Positions 1-9,409 of a DNA stretch of 64,000 bases are shown in pieces. The stretch is taken from contig CAWEBB010000035.1 of assembly GCA_963807085.1 (NCBI GenBank), positions 28,329 to 92,328 on the forward strand, written 5' to 3'. Position 1 is the stretch's first letter. Each line of letters begins with the position of its first letter. The DNA comes from JACKII01 sp963807085 (GTDB taxonomy: Bacteria > Pseudomonadota > Alphaproteobacteria > Bin95). The notes beneath the pieces are model-generated. The model made no database searches, had not been told where the DNA came from, and saw nothing but the letters and a program-made list of their open reading frames with translations. The position numbers and the translations under genes are program-made.

Positions 1-795
1 CTTGTGCCCCGCCGCCAGCAGCCGCAGCCAGAGATATTGGGCGACGTTCGTGTCCTGGTACTCGTCCACCAGGATGTAGCGGAACCGGCGCTGATAGTCG
101 GCCAGCACGTCCGGGTTCTGCTTGAAAAGTTCCAGGCACAGCAGCAGCAGGTCACCGAAATCGACGGCGTTCAGCGCCCGCAGCCGCTCCTGGTAGGCGC
201 GGTAAAGCGGCACCAGGCGGCCATCCGCCGCCTCCGCGCTTTCGGCGGCAGAAACATTCTCCGGCGACAGGCCCCGATCCTTCCAGCGCTGGATCGCGGG
301 CATCAGCACCCGGGGCGACCAGCGGCCCGGATCGAGCCCGGCCGCCTCGATCACCTGCTTCAGCAGGCGCTGCTGGTCGTCGGCATCCAGGATGGTGAAG
401 CCGTGTTTCAGACCAACGGCCTCCGCGTGCCGCCGCAGGATGCGGACGCCAATCGCATGGAACGTGCCGAGCCACATGGCCTCTGTAATGTCACCCGCCA
501 GCGCCGCCACCCGCTCCCGCATCTCTCGCGCGGCCTTGTTGGTGAAGGTCACGGCCAGGATCTGGCTCGGCCAGGCGCGGTTCAGGTTCAGGATATGCGC
601 AAGCCGTGTGGTCAGTACGCGCGTCTTGCCGGTGCCGGCCCCTGCCAGCACCAGCACGGGACCGTCCAGCGCCTCCACGGCGTCGCGCTGCGCACCGTTT
701 AGCGAGGCCAGATAGGGTGGCTCGCCCATAGGCTCACTCACCCGGGCGCCCATCTGCGCCAGGCTACCAGCGTGTCGGTTTGTATTCTGCTCCAT
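1..795 (-). CDS. uvrD: UvrD/PcrA-type DNA helicase, 5' part (C-terminus outside window)
   Basis: The first 265 codons of a superfamily 1A 3'-5' helicase acting in nucleotide excision and mismatch repair. Reading the minus strand, the Walker A motif GAGTGKT lies near residue 54, followed by TFTNKAAREMRERV (motif Ia region), WLGTFHAIGVRILRRHA, and the Walker B/DExx-type motif ILVDEYQDTN near residue 248. The frame stays open to the window edge. ATG at 795 is the furthest upstream start; in-frame ATGs at 753 and 729 are alternatives. It lies downstream of csaA on the same strand, 72 bp away. The family assignment is firm; uvrD and pcrA cannot be separated from this fragment. Confidence 0.9.
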   Translation of the reverse strand, partial: MEQNTNRHAGSLAQMGARVSEPMGEPPYLASLNGAQRDAVEALDGPVLVLAGAGTGKTRVLTTRLAHILNLNRAWPSQILAVTFTNKAAREMRERVAALAGDITEAMWLGTFHAIGVRILRRHAEAVGLKHGFTILDADDQQRLLKQVIEAAGLDPGRWSPRVLMPAIQRWKDRGLSPENVSAAESAEAADGRLVPLYRAYQERLRALNAVDFGDLLLLCLELFKQNPDVLADYQRRFRYILVDEYQDTNVAQYLWLRLLAAGHK

Positions 796-867
796 CGCGG
801 GAACTTAGCACGGCAGCGCCCGGAGATGGAGAGAGAACAAACGCCGCTTTGAACAATCCCGTCGGCA

Positions 868-1203
868 TCAGTGCAGCCGCCCGCCATTCGGAACGATCAG
901 GTCCGGGGCGATCAGCACCACGGCATCCTCGGCATCCGGGAAGCCCAGCACCAGCACTTCCGACATGAACTTGCCGATCTGGCGGGGCGGAAAGTTAACC
1001 ACGGCGGCCACCTGCCTGCCGGTCAGGCTTTCCGGCGTGTAGTGGACCGTCACCTGCGCGGACGACTTCTTCACGCCGATCTCCGGTCCGAAGTCGATTT
1101 CCATCTTGATGGAAGGCTTGCGCGCCTCCGGATAGGGCTCGGCCTTCACGATGGTGCCCACGCGGATATCGACGGTCAGGAAATCGTCAAAGCTGATGGT
1201 CAT
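868..1203 (-). CDS. csaA: CsaA-like tRNA-binding domain protein
   Basis: A 111-residue protein made almost entirely of an OB-fold tRNA-binding domain, as in CsaA, a small homodimer described as a secretion-related chaperone that binds tRNA. Visible hallmarks are DIRVGTIVKAEPYPEARKP near the N-terminus, the KKSSAQVT segment and RQVAAVVNFPPRQIGKFMSE. The length matches CsaA (about 110 aa). The ATG at 1203 overlaps the stop of the upstream aminotransferase (ATGA), suggesting translational coupling. An upstream in-frame start at 1227 would add eight residues not typical of the family. Confidence 0.85.
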   Translation of the reverse strand: MTISFDDFLTVDIRVGTIVKAEPYPEARKPSIKMEIDFGPEIGVKKSSAQVTVHYTPESLTGRQVAAVVNFPPRQIGKFMSEVLVLGFPDAEDAVVLIAPDLIVPNGGRLH

Positions 1204-2133
1204 AAATTTGCTGGTCCTGAGCCGCACTCTTTGTCAAGCAGCGCCTTATAGAGCCCTTGCAGGCGCTCGACCATGGAGCCGCGCTCGCCCGCGCCGATGG
1301 TGCGGCCATCGATGGCGCCGACCGGCGCGACGCCCGCAAACGTGCCCGTGACAAAGGCCTCGTCGGCAGAATAAACATCGGTCAGGCTGAAATTGCGCTC
1401 GCGGGCGGGGATGCCGTTGGCGCGGCATAGCTCCAGCACGTTGCCGCGCGTGATGCCGCCCAGGCAGTAGTCCCCGGTGGAGGTCCAAACCTCGCCCTTT
1501 TTCACGATGAAGAAGTGCACGCTGTTGCAGGTGGCGACGAAGCCATGCGGGTCCAGCATCAGCCCCTCGTCCGCCCCGGCCTTGGCGGCCTGGATGCAGG
1601 CGAGGATGCAGTTCAGCTTTGAATGGCTGTTCAGCTTGGGGTCCTGCACGTCCGCCGGGCCGCGGCGCACATGCACGGTGAAGAGCGAGAGTGGCCGGGT
1701 AGCCGTCTCCGGCGTCGGCGTCTTGTGCTCCGGGATGATGACCACGGTCGGCGCGGAGATCGTGACGCGCGGGTCCTGGTAGGGCGTGGCCTTGATACCG
1801 CGGGTGACCATCAGGCGGATATGGACGCCGCTGGCGCGCTCCATGCCGTTCGCCCGGCAGATGGCATAAATGCGCTCGGTCAGTTCATCCGCGGTCAGGC
1901 CGATATCCATGTCGAGCGCCTTGGCGCCCTCATACAGCCGCTCAAGATGCCGGTCCAGAAAGGCGAGCCTGCCGTTGTGCAGGCGCAAACCTTCCCACAC
2001 GCCATCGCCCAGGATGAAGCCGGAATCGAACACGGAGACCACCGCCTCCGCCCGCGGCTCTGTGCTCGCCGTTCACGCAGATGAGGATGTCGGCGTTGCG
2101 CGGGTCGTCCTGGTAGGCATGGGTGGCGGTCAT
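1200..2133 (-). CDS. Class IV (branched-chain/D-amino-acid type) aminotransferase, frameshifted near its N-terminus
   Basis: A fold-type IV PLP enzyme of the BCAT/D-alanine aminotransferase/aminodeoxychorismate lyase superfamily. The continuous part (from 2042) has FDSGFILGDGVWEGLR, the PLP-lysine region KLNSHSKLNCILACI, GLMLDPHGFVATCNS and GGITRGNVLELC. The true N-terminus MTATHAYQDDPRNADILICV starts at 2133 in another frame; the two join at about 2060 if a one-base indel is allowed. It lies between thiolase and csaA and overlaps csaA by 4 bp. The substrate cannot be decided: the general family fits better than IlvE, whose motifs differ. The frameshift could be a sequencing error. Confidence 0.8.
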
Positions 2134-2175
2134 GGCGGCGGGCTCCTTTTCGGCGGTTCAGTGCCAACCTTCACG

Positions 2176-3412
2176 CTATACCCGTTCGATGATGATCGCC
2201 GGCGCCATGCCGCCCGCGGCGCACATGGTCACCAGGCCGCGTTCCAGATCGCGGCGCTCCAACTCATCCAGCAGAGTGCCGATCAGGATCGAACCGGTCG
2301 CGCCGATCGGATGGCCGAGCGCGATAGAGCCGCCGTTCACGTTCACCTTCTCGCGGTCCAGGTCCAGGTCGCGGATGAACTTCTCGGCGACCACGGCGAA
2401 CGCCTCGTTGATCTCGATCAGGTCGATGTCGTCGATGCTCATGCCCGCCCTGGCCAGCACCTTCTTCGCCGCCGGGACCGGCGCGTTCAGCATCAGGGTC
2501 GGCGAATCCCCGATATTCGCCATCGCCACGACCCGGGCGCGCGGCTTCAGCCCATGCGCCTTGGCATAGTCGGGTGAGGCCAGCAGCAGCGCCGCCGCGC
2601 CGTCCACCACACCCGACGAGTTGCCGGCGTGGTGCACGAACTTGATATCCAGGTCCCGATAGTTGGCCAGGATCAGGCTGCGGTAGGTGGTGCCCTGCTC
2701 GTCCAGCGGATGGTCGGCCATCGCCTGGAAGGCCGGCTTCAGGGCCGCCAGCGCCTCGCGCGTGGTCTGGGGCCGCGGATATTCCTCGCGGTCCAAGGCG
2801 AGCGTGCCGTCCTCGTGATAGACCGGCACCAGGCTCTTGTCGAAATGGCCGTTCCGGATGGCGTGGTCGGCGCGCCGCTGGCTGAGATAGCCCAGATCGT
2901 CCAGCGCCTCCCGGCCGAATGCCTTCCAGGGTGGCGATGGCGTCGGCGCAGATGCCCTGATGGGTCTGCGGGTGCTTCGCGCGCAGGCGCAGGTTGCCGT
3001 TGTCCATGGTCGGCGAGTCTTCCGGCCGGCGCCGGTTCGGCATGGACATCATCTCGGTGCCGCCCGCGACGACCAGGTCTTCCATGCCGGCCATGATCGA
3101 GGCAGCGGCCATGCTCACCGCCGTGATGCCGGAGCCGCAAAAGCGGTCGAGCGTCACGCCGCTCGCCTTGGTGCCGTAGCCGGCATCCAGCGCCGCCATA
3201 CGGCCCAGATCGCCGCCCTGCTGGCCGACCTGGGCGCTGGTGCCCCAGACGATATCGTCCACTTCGGCGGTATCGATGCCGGTCCGTTCGGCCAGCGCCT
3301 TCAGCACGCTCGCGCCGAGGTGCTGCGGGTGAATGGTGGCGAGGGCGCCCTTGCCGTACTTGCCGATGCCGCGCGGGGTGCGGCAGGCGTCGATGATCCA
3401 GGCTTCGGTCAT
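2176..3412 (-). pseudogene. Acetyl-CoA acetyltransferase (thiolase), one frameshift
   Basis: A thiolase that condenses or cleaves acyl-CoA units. The N-terminal part from ATG 3412 carries the nucleophile motif DRFCGSGITAVSMAAA. The C-terminal part, in another frame, carries NGGSIALGHPIGATGS with the active-site His and VTMCAAGG with the second Cys. The frames meet at about 2925, where the coding strand has one base too many (GGCATTCGGCCGG, expected GGCATCGGCCGG or similar). All catalytic residues are present across the two frames, so a sequencing error is plausible. It follows the enoyl-CoA hydratase gene by 62 bp on the same strand, suggesting a fatty acid or related acyl-CoA degradation operon. 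Confidence 0.85.
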
Positions 3413-3474
3413 GGTGATCTCCTCGTTCCGAACGAAGGCATTATCGCTGTCGGGCAACAAATTCCCCGACGGAA

Positions 3475-4281
3475 TCATGAGTCGCTATCCGTGCCCCCAG
3501 CCTTCTCTACCTTCAACCGCGCATTGCCGCCCAAGAATTTCGTAAGGCGATCTTGGGTTTCGGGCGGCTTGGCCAGGTTGGAGTTCATGTACTCCATGAA
3601 CAGCCCGTCATCGTGCGACAGGTCGTTGATGCGCGGCAGCAGGTTGGTGACCTGCCAATTGGTAAGAGGCGTGTTCTCCGCAATCCTTTCGGCCAGTTCA
3701 AGAGCCTTTTCCCGCTCCGAGCCGGCCGGCACCACATACTGCATCACCCTTGCCCGCCGGGCTTCTTCCGCATCCAGAATTCGGCCAGTCAGCATCATGT
3801 CGGCCATGGTGGCGTAGCCTATGACCCGCTGCACCCAGACCGTGCCGCCGCCGCCGACGAAAATACCTCGCTGCCCCTCCGGCAGGCCGAAGACGGCCGT
3901 GTCGGCAGCAACGCGGATATGGGCGGTGCAGGCCAGCTCCAGTCCGCCGCCGATCACTGGGCCGTGCAGTGCTGCGACGAAGGGAATGCCGCCGCGGGAG
4001 ATCAGGTTGAAGGTCCGATGCCAAAGCGAGCCCTGCAGCGGCGAGCTGTAGAAGCCGCCCGCCTGCAGCCGCTCGGCCAGCCAGGCCAGATCCAGCCCGG
4101 CAGAAAAATTCGGTCCGTGCCCGAACAGCACCGCCGCCCGCGCTTCCTCCGATGCGCGGATCGCGGCCGCCGCCAGACCTTCCAGCACCGCTGCGTTGAT
4201 GGCGTTGCGCTTGTCGGCGCGGTTCAGCCCGATCAGCGCGACCTTGCCCTGAAGCTGGTAAGTGATGATGTCGGCCGCCAT
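3475..4281 (-). CDS. Enoyl-CoA hydratase/isomerase family (crotonase) protein
   Basis: A 268-residue crotonase-superfamily protein acting on acyl-CoA thioesters. Visible are NRADKRNAINAAVLEGL, the first oxyanion-hole segment FSAGLDLAWLAE and the second one ALHGPVIGGGLELACTAHI, followed by a Glu-containing FGLPEGQRGIFVGGGG. ATG 4281 gives the usual N-terminus; ATG 4305 in frame is an alternative. Neither has a strong ribosome binding site. The gene leads a minus-strand run with thiolase, aminotransferase and csaA. Its exact reaction (hydratase, isomerase or other) is not decidable by eye. Confidence 0.88.
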   Translation of the reverse strand: MAADIITYQLQGKVALIGLNRADKRNAINAAVLEGLAAAAIRASEEARAAVLFGHGPNFSAGLDLAWLAERLQAGGFYSSPLQGSLWHRTFNLISRGGIPFVAALHGPVIGGGLELACTAHIRVAADTAVFGLPEGQRGIFVGGGGTVWVQRVIGYATMADMMLTGRILDAEEARRARVMQYVVPAGSEREKALELAERIAENTPLTNWQVTNLLPRINDLSHDDGLFMEYMNSNLAKPPETQDRLTKFLGGNARLKVEKAGGTDSDS

Positions 4282-4383
4282 GCGAGTGGGCCCGTCCTCG
4301 TTCATGTTCTCGTCGATGAACCGATCATCGCCCGATGAGGCGGCGCATTCCAAACTATTCTTTGAGGGCCAGGTGGCCTGGTG

Positions 4384-4628
4384 CGCCGATAGAGCAGGTC
4401 GACAAGGCTGAGGTCATCGACTTCCTCGGCACCTGGAAGTCCACGGGCCAAGTCGAAGGGGGAACGCTGAAGTTAGTCGCCTGGTACAACGCCGAAAGGC
4501 TACACAGCGCCATCCGGTACGTTACCCCCAAACGAGGCGGAGGGTACCTTCTACGCAACCCTGAACGTTCGTGATCAAGCTGCCTGACATCTGAACCGCA
4601 AGCACTCCGGGAAACTCAGGGCGGTTCA
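4384..4628 (+). pseudogene. IS3-family transposase C-terminal remnant with right inverted repeat
   Basis: Only the tail of an IS3-type DDE integrase domain survives: KAEVIDFLGTWKS, then WYNAERLHSAIRYVTPK, the conserved end of IS3 transposases. A frameshift near 4535 moves the tail to another frame (EGTFYATLNVRDQAA). About 35 bp further, CTCCGGGAAACTCAGGGCGG followed by TTCA (4605-4628) is the complement of a typical IS3-group terminal repeat beginning TGAACCGCCC. The 5' part of the element is missing and borders the enoyl-CoA hydratase gene. Confidence 0.75.
4605..4628. repeat. IS3-type right-end inverted repeat
   Basis: A 24-base terminal repeat whose reverse complement begins TGAACCGCCC, as in many IS3-family elements. 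It marks the outer end of the remnant just upstream. No matching left end is visible in the flank. Confidence 0.6.
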
Positions 4629-4670
4629 CGTCAAGCGAGGCCAGTCGCCGTTCCGGATCGGTGGATAGCC

Positions 4671-5495
4671 CTATATGCTAAAGTGCGCCGACGAGGCTAA
4701 AACCGCGATTTGGGTCCGGTTGTCGACGCGCAGTTTTCGCATCAGATGGCGCACATGCAGCTTCACCGTCGACTCCGAAAGGTTGAGTTCCCGCCCGATG
4801 GCCTTGTTAGACAGACCGCGTTCAAGCCCCTGCATCACATCAATCTGTCGCGGTGTCAGGTGCGCCGTCTGCTCACCGATCTGCACCTCGAGGCAGCGGT
4901 CGTCATCGCTTTCGCCGCCGCCAGGAGGCAGGCAGCTGCCGGATGCCGGCGCGCTTTGCACGGGCGAGGAGAGGATGTATGCGCAGGTGGCTCCGCTCGC
5001 TGTGGGCCGATCGGCCGCGCCATTTTCTGCTGCCGTCGTCAGCGTCGGAGGTTCAGTGCCGGGCGGGGTCGAGATCGAATGGGGGTAGTAGTGACCGCCC
5101 GCCTGGATAAAGCGAATTGCGGCAACCGCGAGTTCGGGCGGCATCGAGGTTGGAATCACGCCGCGTACGTCGAGGGCGATCGCTGTCTCGATGGTCTCAG
5201 CATTGATTTCATCGACCAGTACAACCAGAGGCCGTCCCGCGAGCGCCTTCAAGCAGCGCTTCAGGGTCAGTTTGACCTGCGGCTCGGCGATCGACCTGCC
5301 GCCGACCACGTATACGCAAACTGCCGTGCTCTCCGAGAAGACGGGGCTGCCGCTACCATCCTCGGGTATCTGATCGGTCCAGGTCGCGCTCAAGGCAAGA
5401 TCTTTTGCCCGCTCTGCCAACAGCGTCGAGATTGCCGTGCCGCGCAGAATGTGACCGTCGAGAACGATAATCTGTCTTGGTCCGTCAGACAACAA
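4671..5495 (-). CDS. LuxR-family (NarL/CsgD-like) transcriptional regulator
   Basis: A 274-residue regulator. The C-terminal 65 residues form a clear LuxR-type helix-turn-helix: LTPRQIDVMQGLERGLSNKA followed by IGRELNLSESTVKLHVRHLM. Residues 1-135 resemble a receiver fold, but the usual phospho-acceptor Asp pair is not obvious (it opens IIVLDGHILRGTAISTLL), so it may be a phosphorylation-independent pseudo-receiver as in CsgD/VpsT. A Ser/Pro-rich linker joins the parts. The start is TTG at 5495 (or TTG at 5492), 8 bp after a GGAGG. It sits next to the Pel-like exopolysaccharide locus, so a role in controlling it is plausible but is inference. Confidence 0.8.
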   Translation of the reverse strand: MLSDGPRQIIVLDGHILRGTAISTLLAERAKDLALSATWTDQIPEDGSGSPVFSESTAVCVYVVGGRSIAEPQVKLTLKRCLKALAGRPLVVLVDEINAETIETAIALDVRGVIPTSMPPELAVAAIRFIQAGGHYYPHSISTPPGTEPPTLTTAAENGAADRPTASGATCAYILSSPVQSAPASGSCLPPGGGESDDDRCLEVQIGEQTAHLTPRQIDVMQGLERGLSNKAIGRELNLSESTVKLHVRHLMRKLRVDNRTQIAVLASSAHFSI

Positions 5496-5659
5496 ACCCG
5501 CCTCCCTATCCGAATGCGCAATGCATTAGTTCCATCGCCCGCTTGCCTATGTACAAGTTGGGTATCGTTTGCCTCTGTATGGTTATACTAGCGTATGTTA
5601 ATCAATGATTATACATTAAATTGGTATCTATGGCGAATTTATACTTATGGTTGCATTTT

Positions 5660-5968
5660 GGCGCTCTACTCGTGAATGCTTTTTTGTCGTCGCCGTCAAA
5701 GAAGGAAGGCTCGTTCCGCAGGCTTCCAACATCGGCAAATTCGGCGCAGCCTGTGCACTTGACTGCGTCGCCTGTTTTGAAGCGGAAGAAGACGTTGGTA
5801 CATATTTACTCAAGCGTCATGCCGGCTTCGACGACGCTGCCGGCAACCTCGCTGCAACTGTCGGTCTCAAACCAGATTTCAGCAGGGGCGACGGGATCAA
5901 GGTGGTCCTTGCCCCAGAAGCCGCTGTCGCTGATGCGCCAGCGGCCATGTAGCTGCCAGTCGGTCGGT
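5660..5968 (-). pseudogene. Degenerate small conserved protein (WxIxGxWRI...W.KDhxDL family)
   Basis: The minus strand from ATG 5968 reads DWQLHGRWRISDSGFWGKDH and DPVAPAEIWFE, then stops; after a frame change it continues with CAEFADVGSLRNEPSFFDGDD and KAFTSR. This pattern matches a family of short uncharacterised bacterial proteins (WRI..., W.KD..DL, then a late GDD.AF.AR motif). It is broken by an internal stop and a frameshift, and sits among IS debris. Function unknown. Confidence 0.4.
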
Positions 5969-5974
5969 CCAGTC

Positions 5975-6400
5975 ATGACGGCGCCGCCATTGCGAGCGCG
6001 GCCGCCATCGCGGCCGGGTCGGTCTGCGCCAGGCCATCCTCAATCGGAAATCGCAAATGCTGGTTTGAGCGCACTGCGAGAAACCAGGCTTGGCCGCGCT
6101 CTTCCGGCATGCGGCGGAGCTTGTAGTGCGAGGGGCAGAGCACATCGGTCAGGCCCGGGCGCGAGGCCTCACGGCATCAAGAATGCGCGCGATCAGCTCT
6201 CTGGCCATGGCAGGCTTGGTCAGGAAAGCGATATCCTCCGGCACCGCCGCGTTGGCACGGGGCTCGGCATCATCGGCCCGGTCCTTCGGCAGGTAGAACT
6301 GGCGGTTCACCAGGGCCTGACCGGACCGGATGGCATAGGTGACGAAGGCAGTTCTCGGTTCGCGCCGCCGCGCAACAGGAGCCCGTCGATAAGGGCACCG
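5975..6400 (-). pseudogene. IS701-type DDE transposase remnant
   Basis: A minus-strand fragment reads EPRTAFVTYAIRSGQALVNR, then FYLPKDRADD, VPEDIAFLTKPAMARELI and ARILDAV, a combination typical of the middle of IS701-group transposases. In another frame it continues with HYKLRRMPEERGQAWFLAV. The GDEVYG-like catalytic segment expected in between is missing, so there is an internal deletion as well as a frameshift. It lies downstream of pelG. Confidence 0.6.
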
Positions 6401-6473
6401 GTCGAAGGCTGGCGCCAGAAACTCCTTCAAGAAGCTCCCCGTGCTGCCGCGGACGGGTCCACCACGGGGAGCA

Positions 6474-7907
6474 TCATTTCTTGTAAAGAGCGTCGTTTTC
6501 TCCAAGGAACGTGAGATAGTCGAATTTCATCAGTGCCCGAAAAGCGACGAAAAACGCCGCGACAGCCATGATGAGGGCGCTAGAGAAGATCCCGTAAGCT
6601 GACATTCCGATATGAAGATAGAAGCCGAGGCTCCCCGCAAAGTTGAGGACGAGAAAGGCGGCTTGCAGGATGAGGAAGAGCCGCGCTCGGTTGCAGACAA
6701 GTATCACGGCACAACAGAGGTAGAAGACGGCGTGGAAGAAAACCGCGATCAGCCCCACCCGAAGGGTCAATAGCTGGACAAAGCTGAAGTCGAGTGACTT
6801 TGCCAGTGCCGGCGCCATCAGCACCATCGCGCTCGTCAGAGCAGCCTGCAGAAAGACGATCGAGAACAACCCCGACCAGACCGTCTGCCCGAGCGCCTCG
6901 ACCGAGCCACGGATATTTCCATAGGTAGACCCGTCGGGCAGTCTTGCGCGGAAGGTCTCGACGCCGCTCCTGAGCTTCGAATCATGGAACAGCAATAGCA
7001 CGGCGTAGGTCGGGATCGTCGAAATGTGCGCCACGAACATAACGCTATCGTACGGGCTATAGTGCAGGAAGCCCGCGGCTGAGCGCATGGCTTCTGGCGT
7101 GAACCAATAGACCCACTTGTCTGCCCACACTGCCATCACGGCTAGCAGAACACCGAGGCCGAGCAGCCACAGCCGGCGCGCCTCCCCCAGGATGTCACGG
7201 AGAGCCTGGATCAGATCCCCGTCGGAGCCTGAAGCCGCCAGACGCACCCGGATCACCGCCAAGCACACGGAAATAGCGATGCCGGCCGTGAACGACCAGA
7301 TCAGGAACTCGGTATCGATCGTCCCGCGCGTTCCCGCCATAATGCAGGCGACGGCAACGGTCATGCCGCCGGAGAACGACCAAATCAAGTGACGATAGGC
7401 CTTCAGCGCCGTCAGGACCGCGAAGCTGGTCCAGAGCAGCGCTGCCGCGCCAGTCAGGAAGACGAACGCGGCCGCAACCTCGAAGGGCGCTATGCCGAGC
7501 AGCGGCACGAGGCCGAGCGCCAGCACTTCGGCTACCAGCGCCGAACCGATCGCCGCGACCAGAAACAGCGCCGGCGCTTGCCGGACCTCCCCGCCATCTA
7601 CCTCGGCTGCAATCATCCGCGCGACAATAGCGCCCACCGGCCCGGCAACCAGGGGAGCCAGACAGAATGCATAGACCACCGTCAGGCGTAGATCCTCGAC
7701 TGCCTCGAAGCCGAGCACCGGCGTCATTGTCACCGATACGATCGCCAGCGCGACGATCGAAACCAGCCAAGGACCGGCGGCGATGACCACTGCACCAAGG
7801 AAGGTGGTCACCGGACGCAGCAGGCTGCCACCCAGCCACCAACTTAGCGCCGAGCCGGCCCCGCGCGCCGCGCCCGCATCGTAGGCAGGATCCATTTGCA
7901 CGCTCAT
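6474..7907 (-). CDS. pelG: PelG-like polysaccharide transporter, inner membrane
   Basis: A 477-residue, very hydrophobic protein with about 12 predicted membrane segments, fitting PelG, the MATE-like inner-membrane protein that works with PelF, PelD and PelE to make and move Pel polysaccharide. Recognisable PelG-like segments are SWWLGGSLLRPVTTFLGA near the start and WADKWVYWFTPEAMRSAAGF in the middle; the length is close to the family norm (about 456 aa). ATG 7907 overlaps the pelF stop as ATGA, which decides the start over the longer frame at 8003. It is the last gene of the minus-strand run. Confidence 0.85.
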   Translation of the reverse strand: MSVQMDPAYDAGAARGAGSALSWWLGGSLLRPVTTFLGAVVIAAGPWLVSIVALAIVSVTMTPVLGFEAVEDLRLTVVYAFCLAPLVAGPVGAIVARMIAAEVDGGEVRQAPALFLVAAIGSALVAEVLALGLVPLLGIAPFEVAAAFVFLTGAAALLWTSFAVLTALKAYRHLIWSFSGGMTVAVACIMAGTRGTIDTEFLIWSFTAGIAISVCLAVIRVRLAASGSDGDLIQALRDILGEARRLWLLGLGVLLAVMAVWADKWVYWFTPEAMRSAAGFLHYSPYDSVMFVAHISTIPTYAVLLLFHDSKLRSGVETFRARLPDGSTYGNIRGSVEALGQTVWSGLFSIVFLQAALTSAMVLMAPALAKSLDFSFVQLLTLRVGLIAVFFHAVFYLCCAVILVCNRARLFLILQAAFLVLNFAGSLGFYLHIGMSAYGIFSSALIMAVAAFFVAFRALMKFDYLTFLGENDALYKK

Positions 7908-9409
7908 GCCGCCATCAATTCCTCGTAGAGAGTGGCGTAGCGCTGCGCCGAGAGTTCCGAGGTGAAGTATGTTTCGACTCGCTTGCGCAGTGTTTCGCCG
8001 CACTGCCGGCGCAGGTCGGCGTCGCCCAGCAACTCCGCGATCGCCTCCCCGATCGCCTCGGCATCCATTACCGGCACGACGCGGCCGGCGATGCCAAGGT
8101 TAGGCACCTCGTCCGATGCGCCCTCGATGATCTCCCGGCAGGACCCCACATCGGTGGTAACGCACGGTATCCGCGCCGCGCCGGCCTCTAGCAGCACCAG
8201 TGGCTGCGCCTCGCTGATTGAAGTAAGCACCAGGACGTCGATGCGACCGAGATAGTCCAGGATGTTGACCTTGCCCGTGAAAACGATGGTCTCACCGAGG
8301 CCGAGTTCGTCGATCCGTCGCTTACAAAGCGCGAAATAGTCTTCGTCTTCGTCGGTCGGCCCGATCAAAAGGAACTCGACGTCGGGGATCACCTTTCGCA
8401 CCACAGCGGCGGCGGCGATGTAGGCCTCGACGTCCTTGATCGGCACGACGCGGCCAATCAGCGCCGCTGTCGGCCGTTTTGCCTGACCGGACACGATCTT
8501 GTCGAAGCGCTCGAGCTCAATGCCGTTAGGAATCACCTGCAGCGCCTCCTCGCGCGCGCCCAAGTTTCGCTGGAAGGATTGATTGGCGCCGTAGAGGGTG
8601 GTCACCTTGTCGGCCCCGGCATAGACGGCGCGAGCGTATGATTCGAAGGTCTCGATCCAGAAGGCCCTGACGTCGGTGGGTCCCTCGCTGCCAAGGCCGG
8701 TTCTGATGCTGTCGGCAATCCAATCCGCCATCACCAGGTCGATGCGGCGCTCGTTGGTGTAGATACCGTGTTCAGTGATCACCGAACGGCCTCCGTTCTG
8801 ACCTGCGGCGCGGACCGCGTAGACCCCAGCAAAACCCGTCGAGATCGCATGATATACTCGCGCCCGCGGCGCCGGCGCCGTGGCCACGGAAAGCATCCCT
8901 CCGACGAGATTTTGCCAGGCCCAGAAGAAGTCCGAGAAGGATGCCTGCGGCGCTATCCTCCGGTAACATGCCACCATCGCCGCCCAGGCAGCCTCCGAGC
9001 ACATCAGGTCCGAGAAACTGGGTGGCGCAGGGCGCCCAAGCCGGCCGAGCCCAGAACGCCGCATCGGCTTTACCGCCATCTCGGCCAATGCGTGAACCGC
9101 CTCCACGTCACCCCCGCGGACGACCCGATAAAGCAGGTCGGCGAACGTCGCTACATCGATCAGAGGCTGCGACAGGCCGGGCCGCTCAAGTCGTTGCGCG
9201 AGTGGCACCACCTGAAAGTGCGCCACGTTCTTCGGCAATTCGTATTTCAGATCGCGCGGCCGCTCGTTGGCGACAAGCGCGACAACTCCGAAGCTGGTAT
9301 CGGGCTGCTTCCGTATCAGCCAGTCGAGCCATGACGAAACGCCGCCGGCCACATACGGATAGCAGCCTTCGACAACGATGCAGACGTCTAGCACACGCGA
9401 CGAACTCAC
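7904..9409 (-). CDS. pelF: PelF-like GT4 glycosyltransferase
   Basis: A 501-residue cytosolic glycosyltransferase matching PelF, the UDP-sugar-dependent polymerase of the Pel system. The N-terminus VCIVVEGCYPYVAGGVSSWL and ITEHGIYTNERRIDL are characteristic. The GT4 region shows VIPNGIELERF, IGRVVPIKDVEAYI, LTSISEAQPLVLLEAGAARI and TDVGSCREIIEG, with the conserved Glu pair region near residue 405. It starts at GTG 9409, overlapping the stop of the PelE-like gene by 4 bp, and overlaps pelG at its end. The frame is intact. Confidence 0.93.
   Translation of the reverse strand: MSSSRVLDVCIVVEGCYPYVAGGVSSWLDWLIRKQPDTSFGVVALVANERPRDLKYELPKNVAHFQVVPLAQRLERPGLSQPLIDVATFADLLYRVVRGGDVEAVHALAEMAVKPMRRSGLGRLGRPAPPSFSDLMCSEAAWAAMVACYRRIAPQASFSDFFWAWQNLVGGMLSVATAPAPRARVYHAISTGFAGVYAVRAAGQNGGRSVITEHGIYTNERRIDLVMADWIADSIRTGLGSEGPTDVRAFWIETFESYARAVYAGADKVTTLYGANQSFQRNLGAREEALQVIPNGIELERFDKIVSGQAKRPTAALIGRVVPIKDVEAYIAAAAVVRKVIPDVEFLLIGPTDEDEDYFALCKRRIDELGLGETIVFTGKVNILDYLGRIDVLVLTSISEAQPLVLLEAGAARIPCVTTDVGSCREIIEGASDEVPNLGIAGRVVPVMDAEAIGEAIAELLGDADLRRQCGETLRKRVETYFTSELSAQRYATLYEELMAA

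Noticed and set aside
5621..6514. Long open frame on the plus strand (297 codons)
   Set aside because: It runs antisense to recognisable transposase and small-protein remnants, has Arg/Pro-rich random composition, and matches no family.
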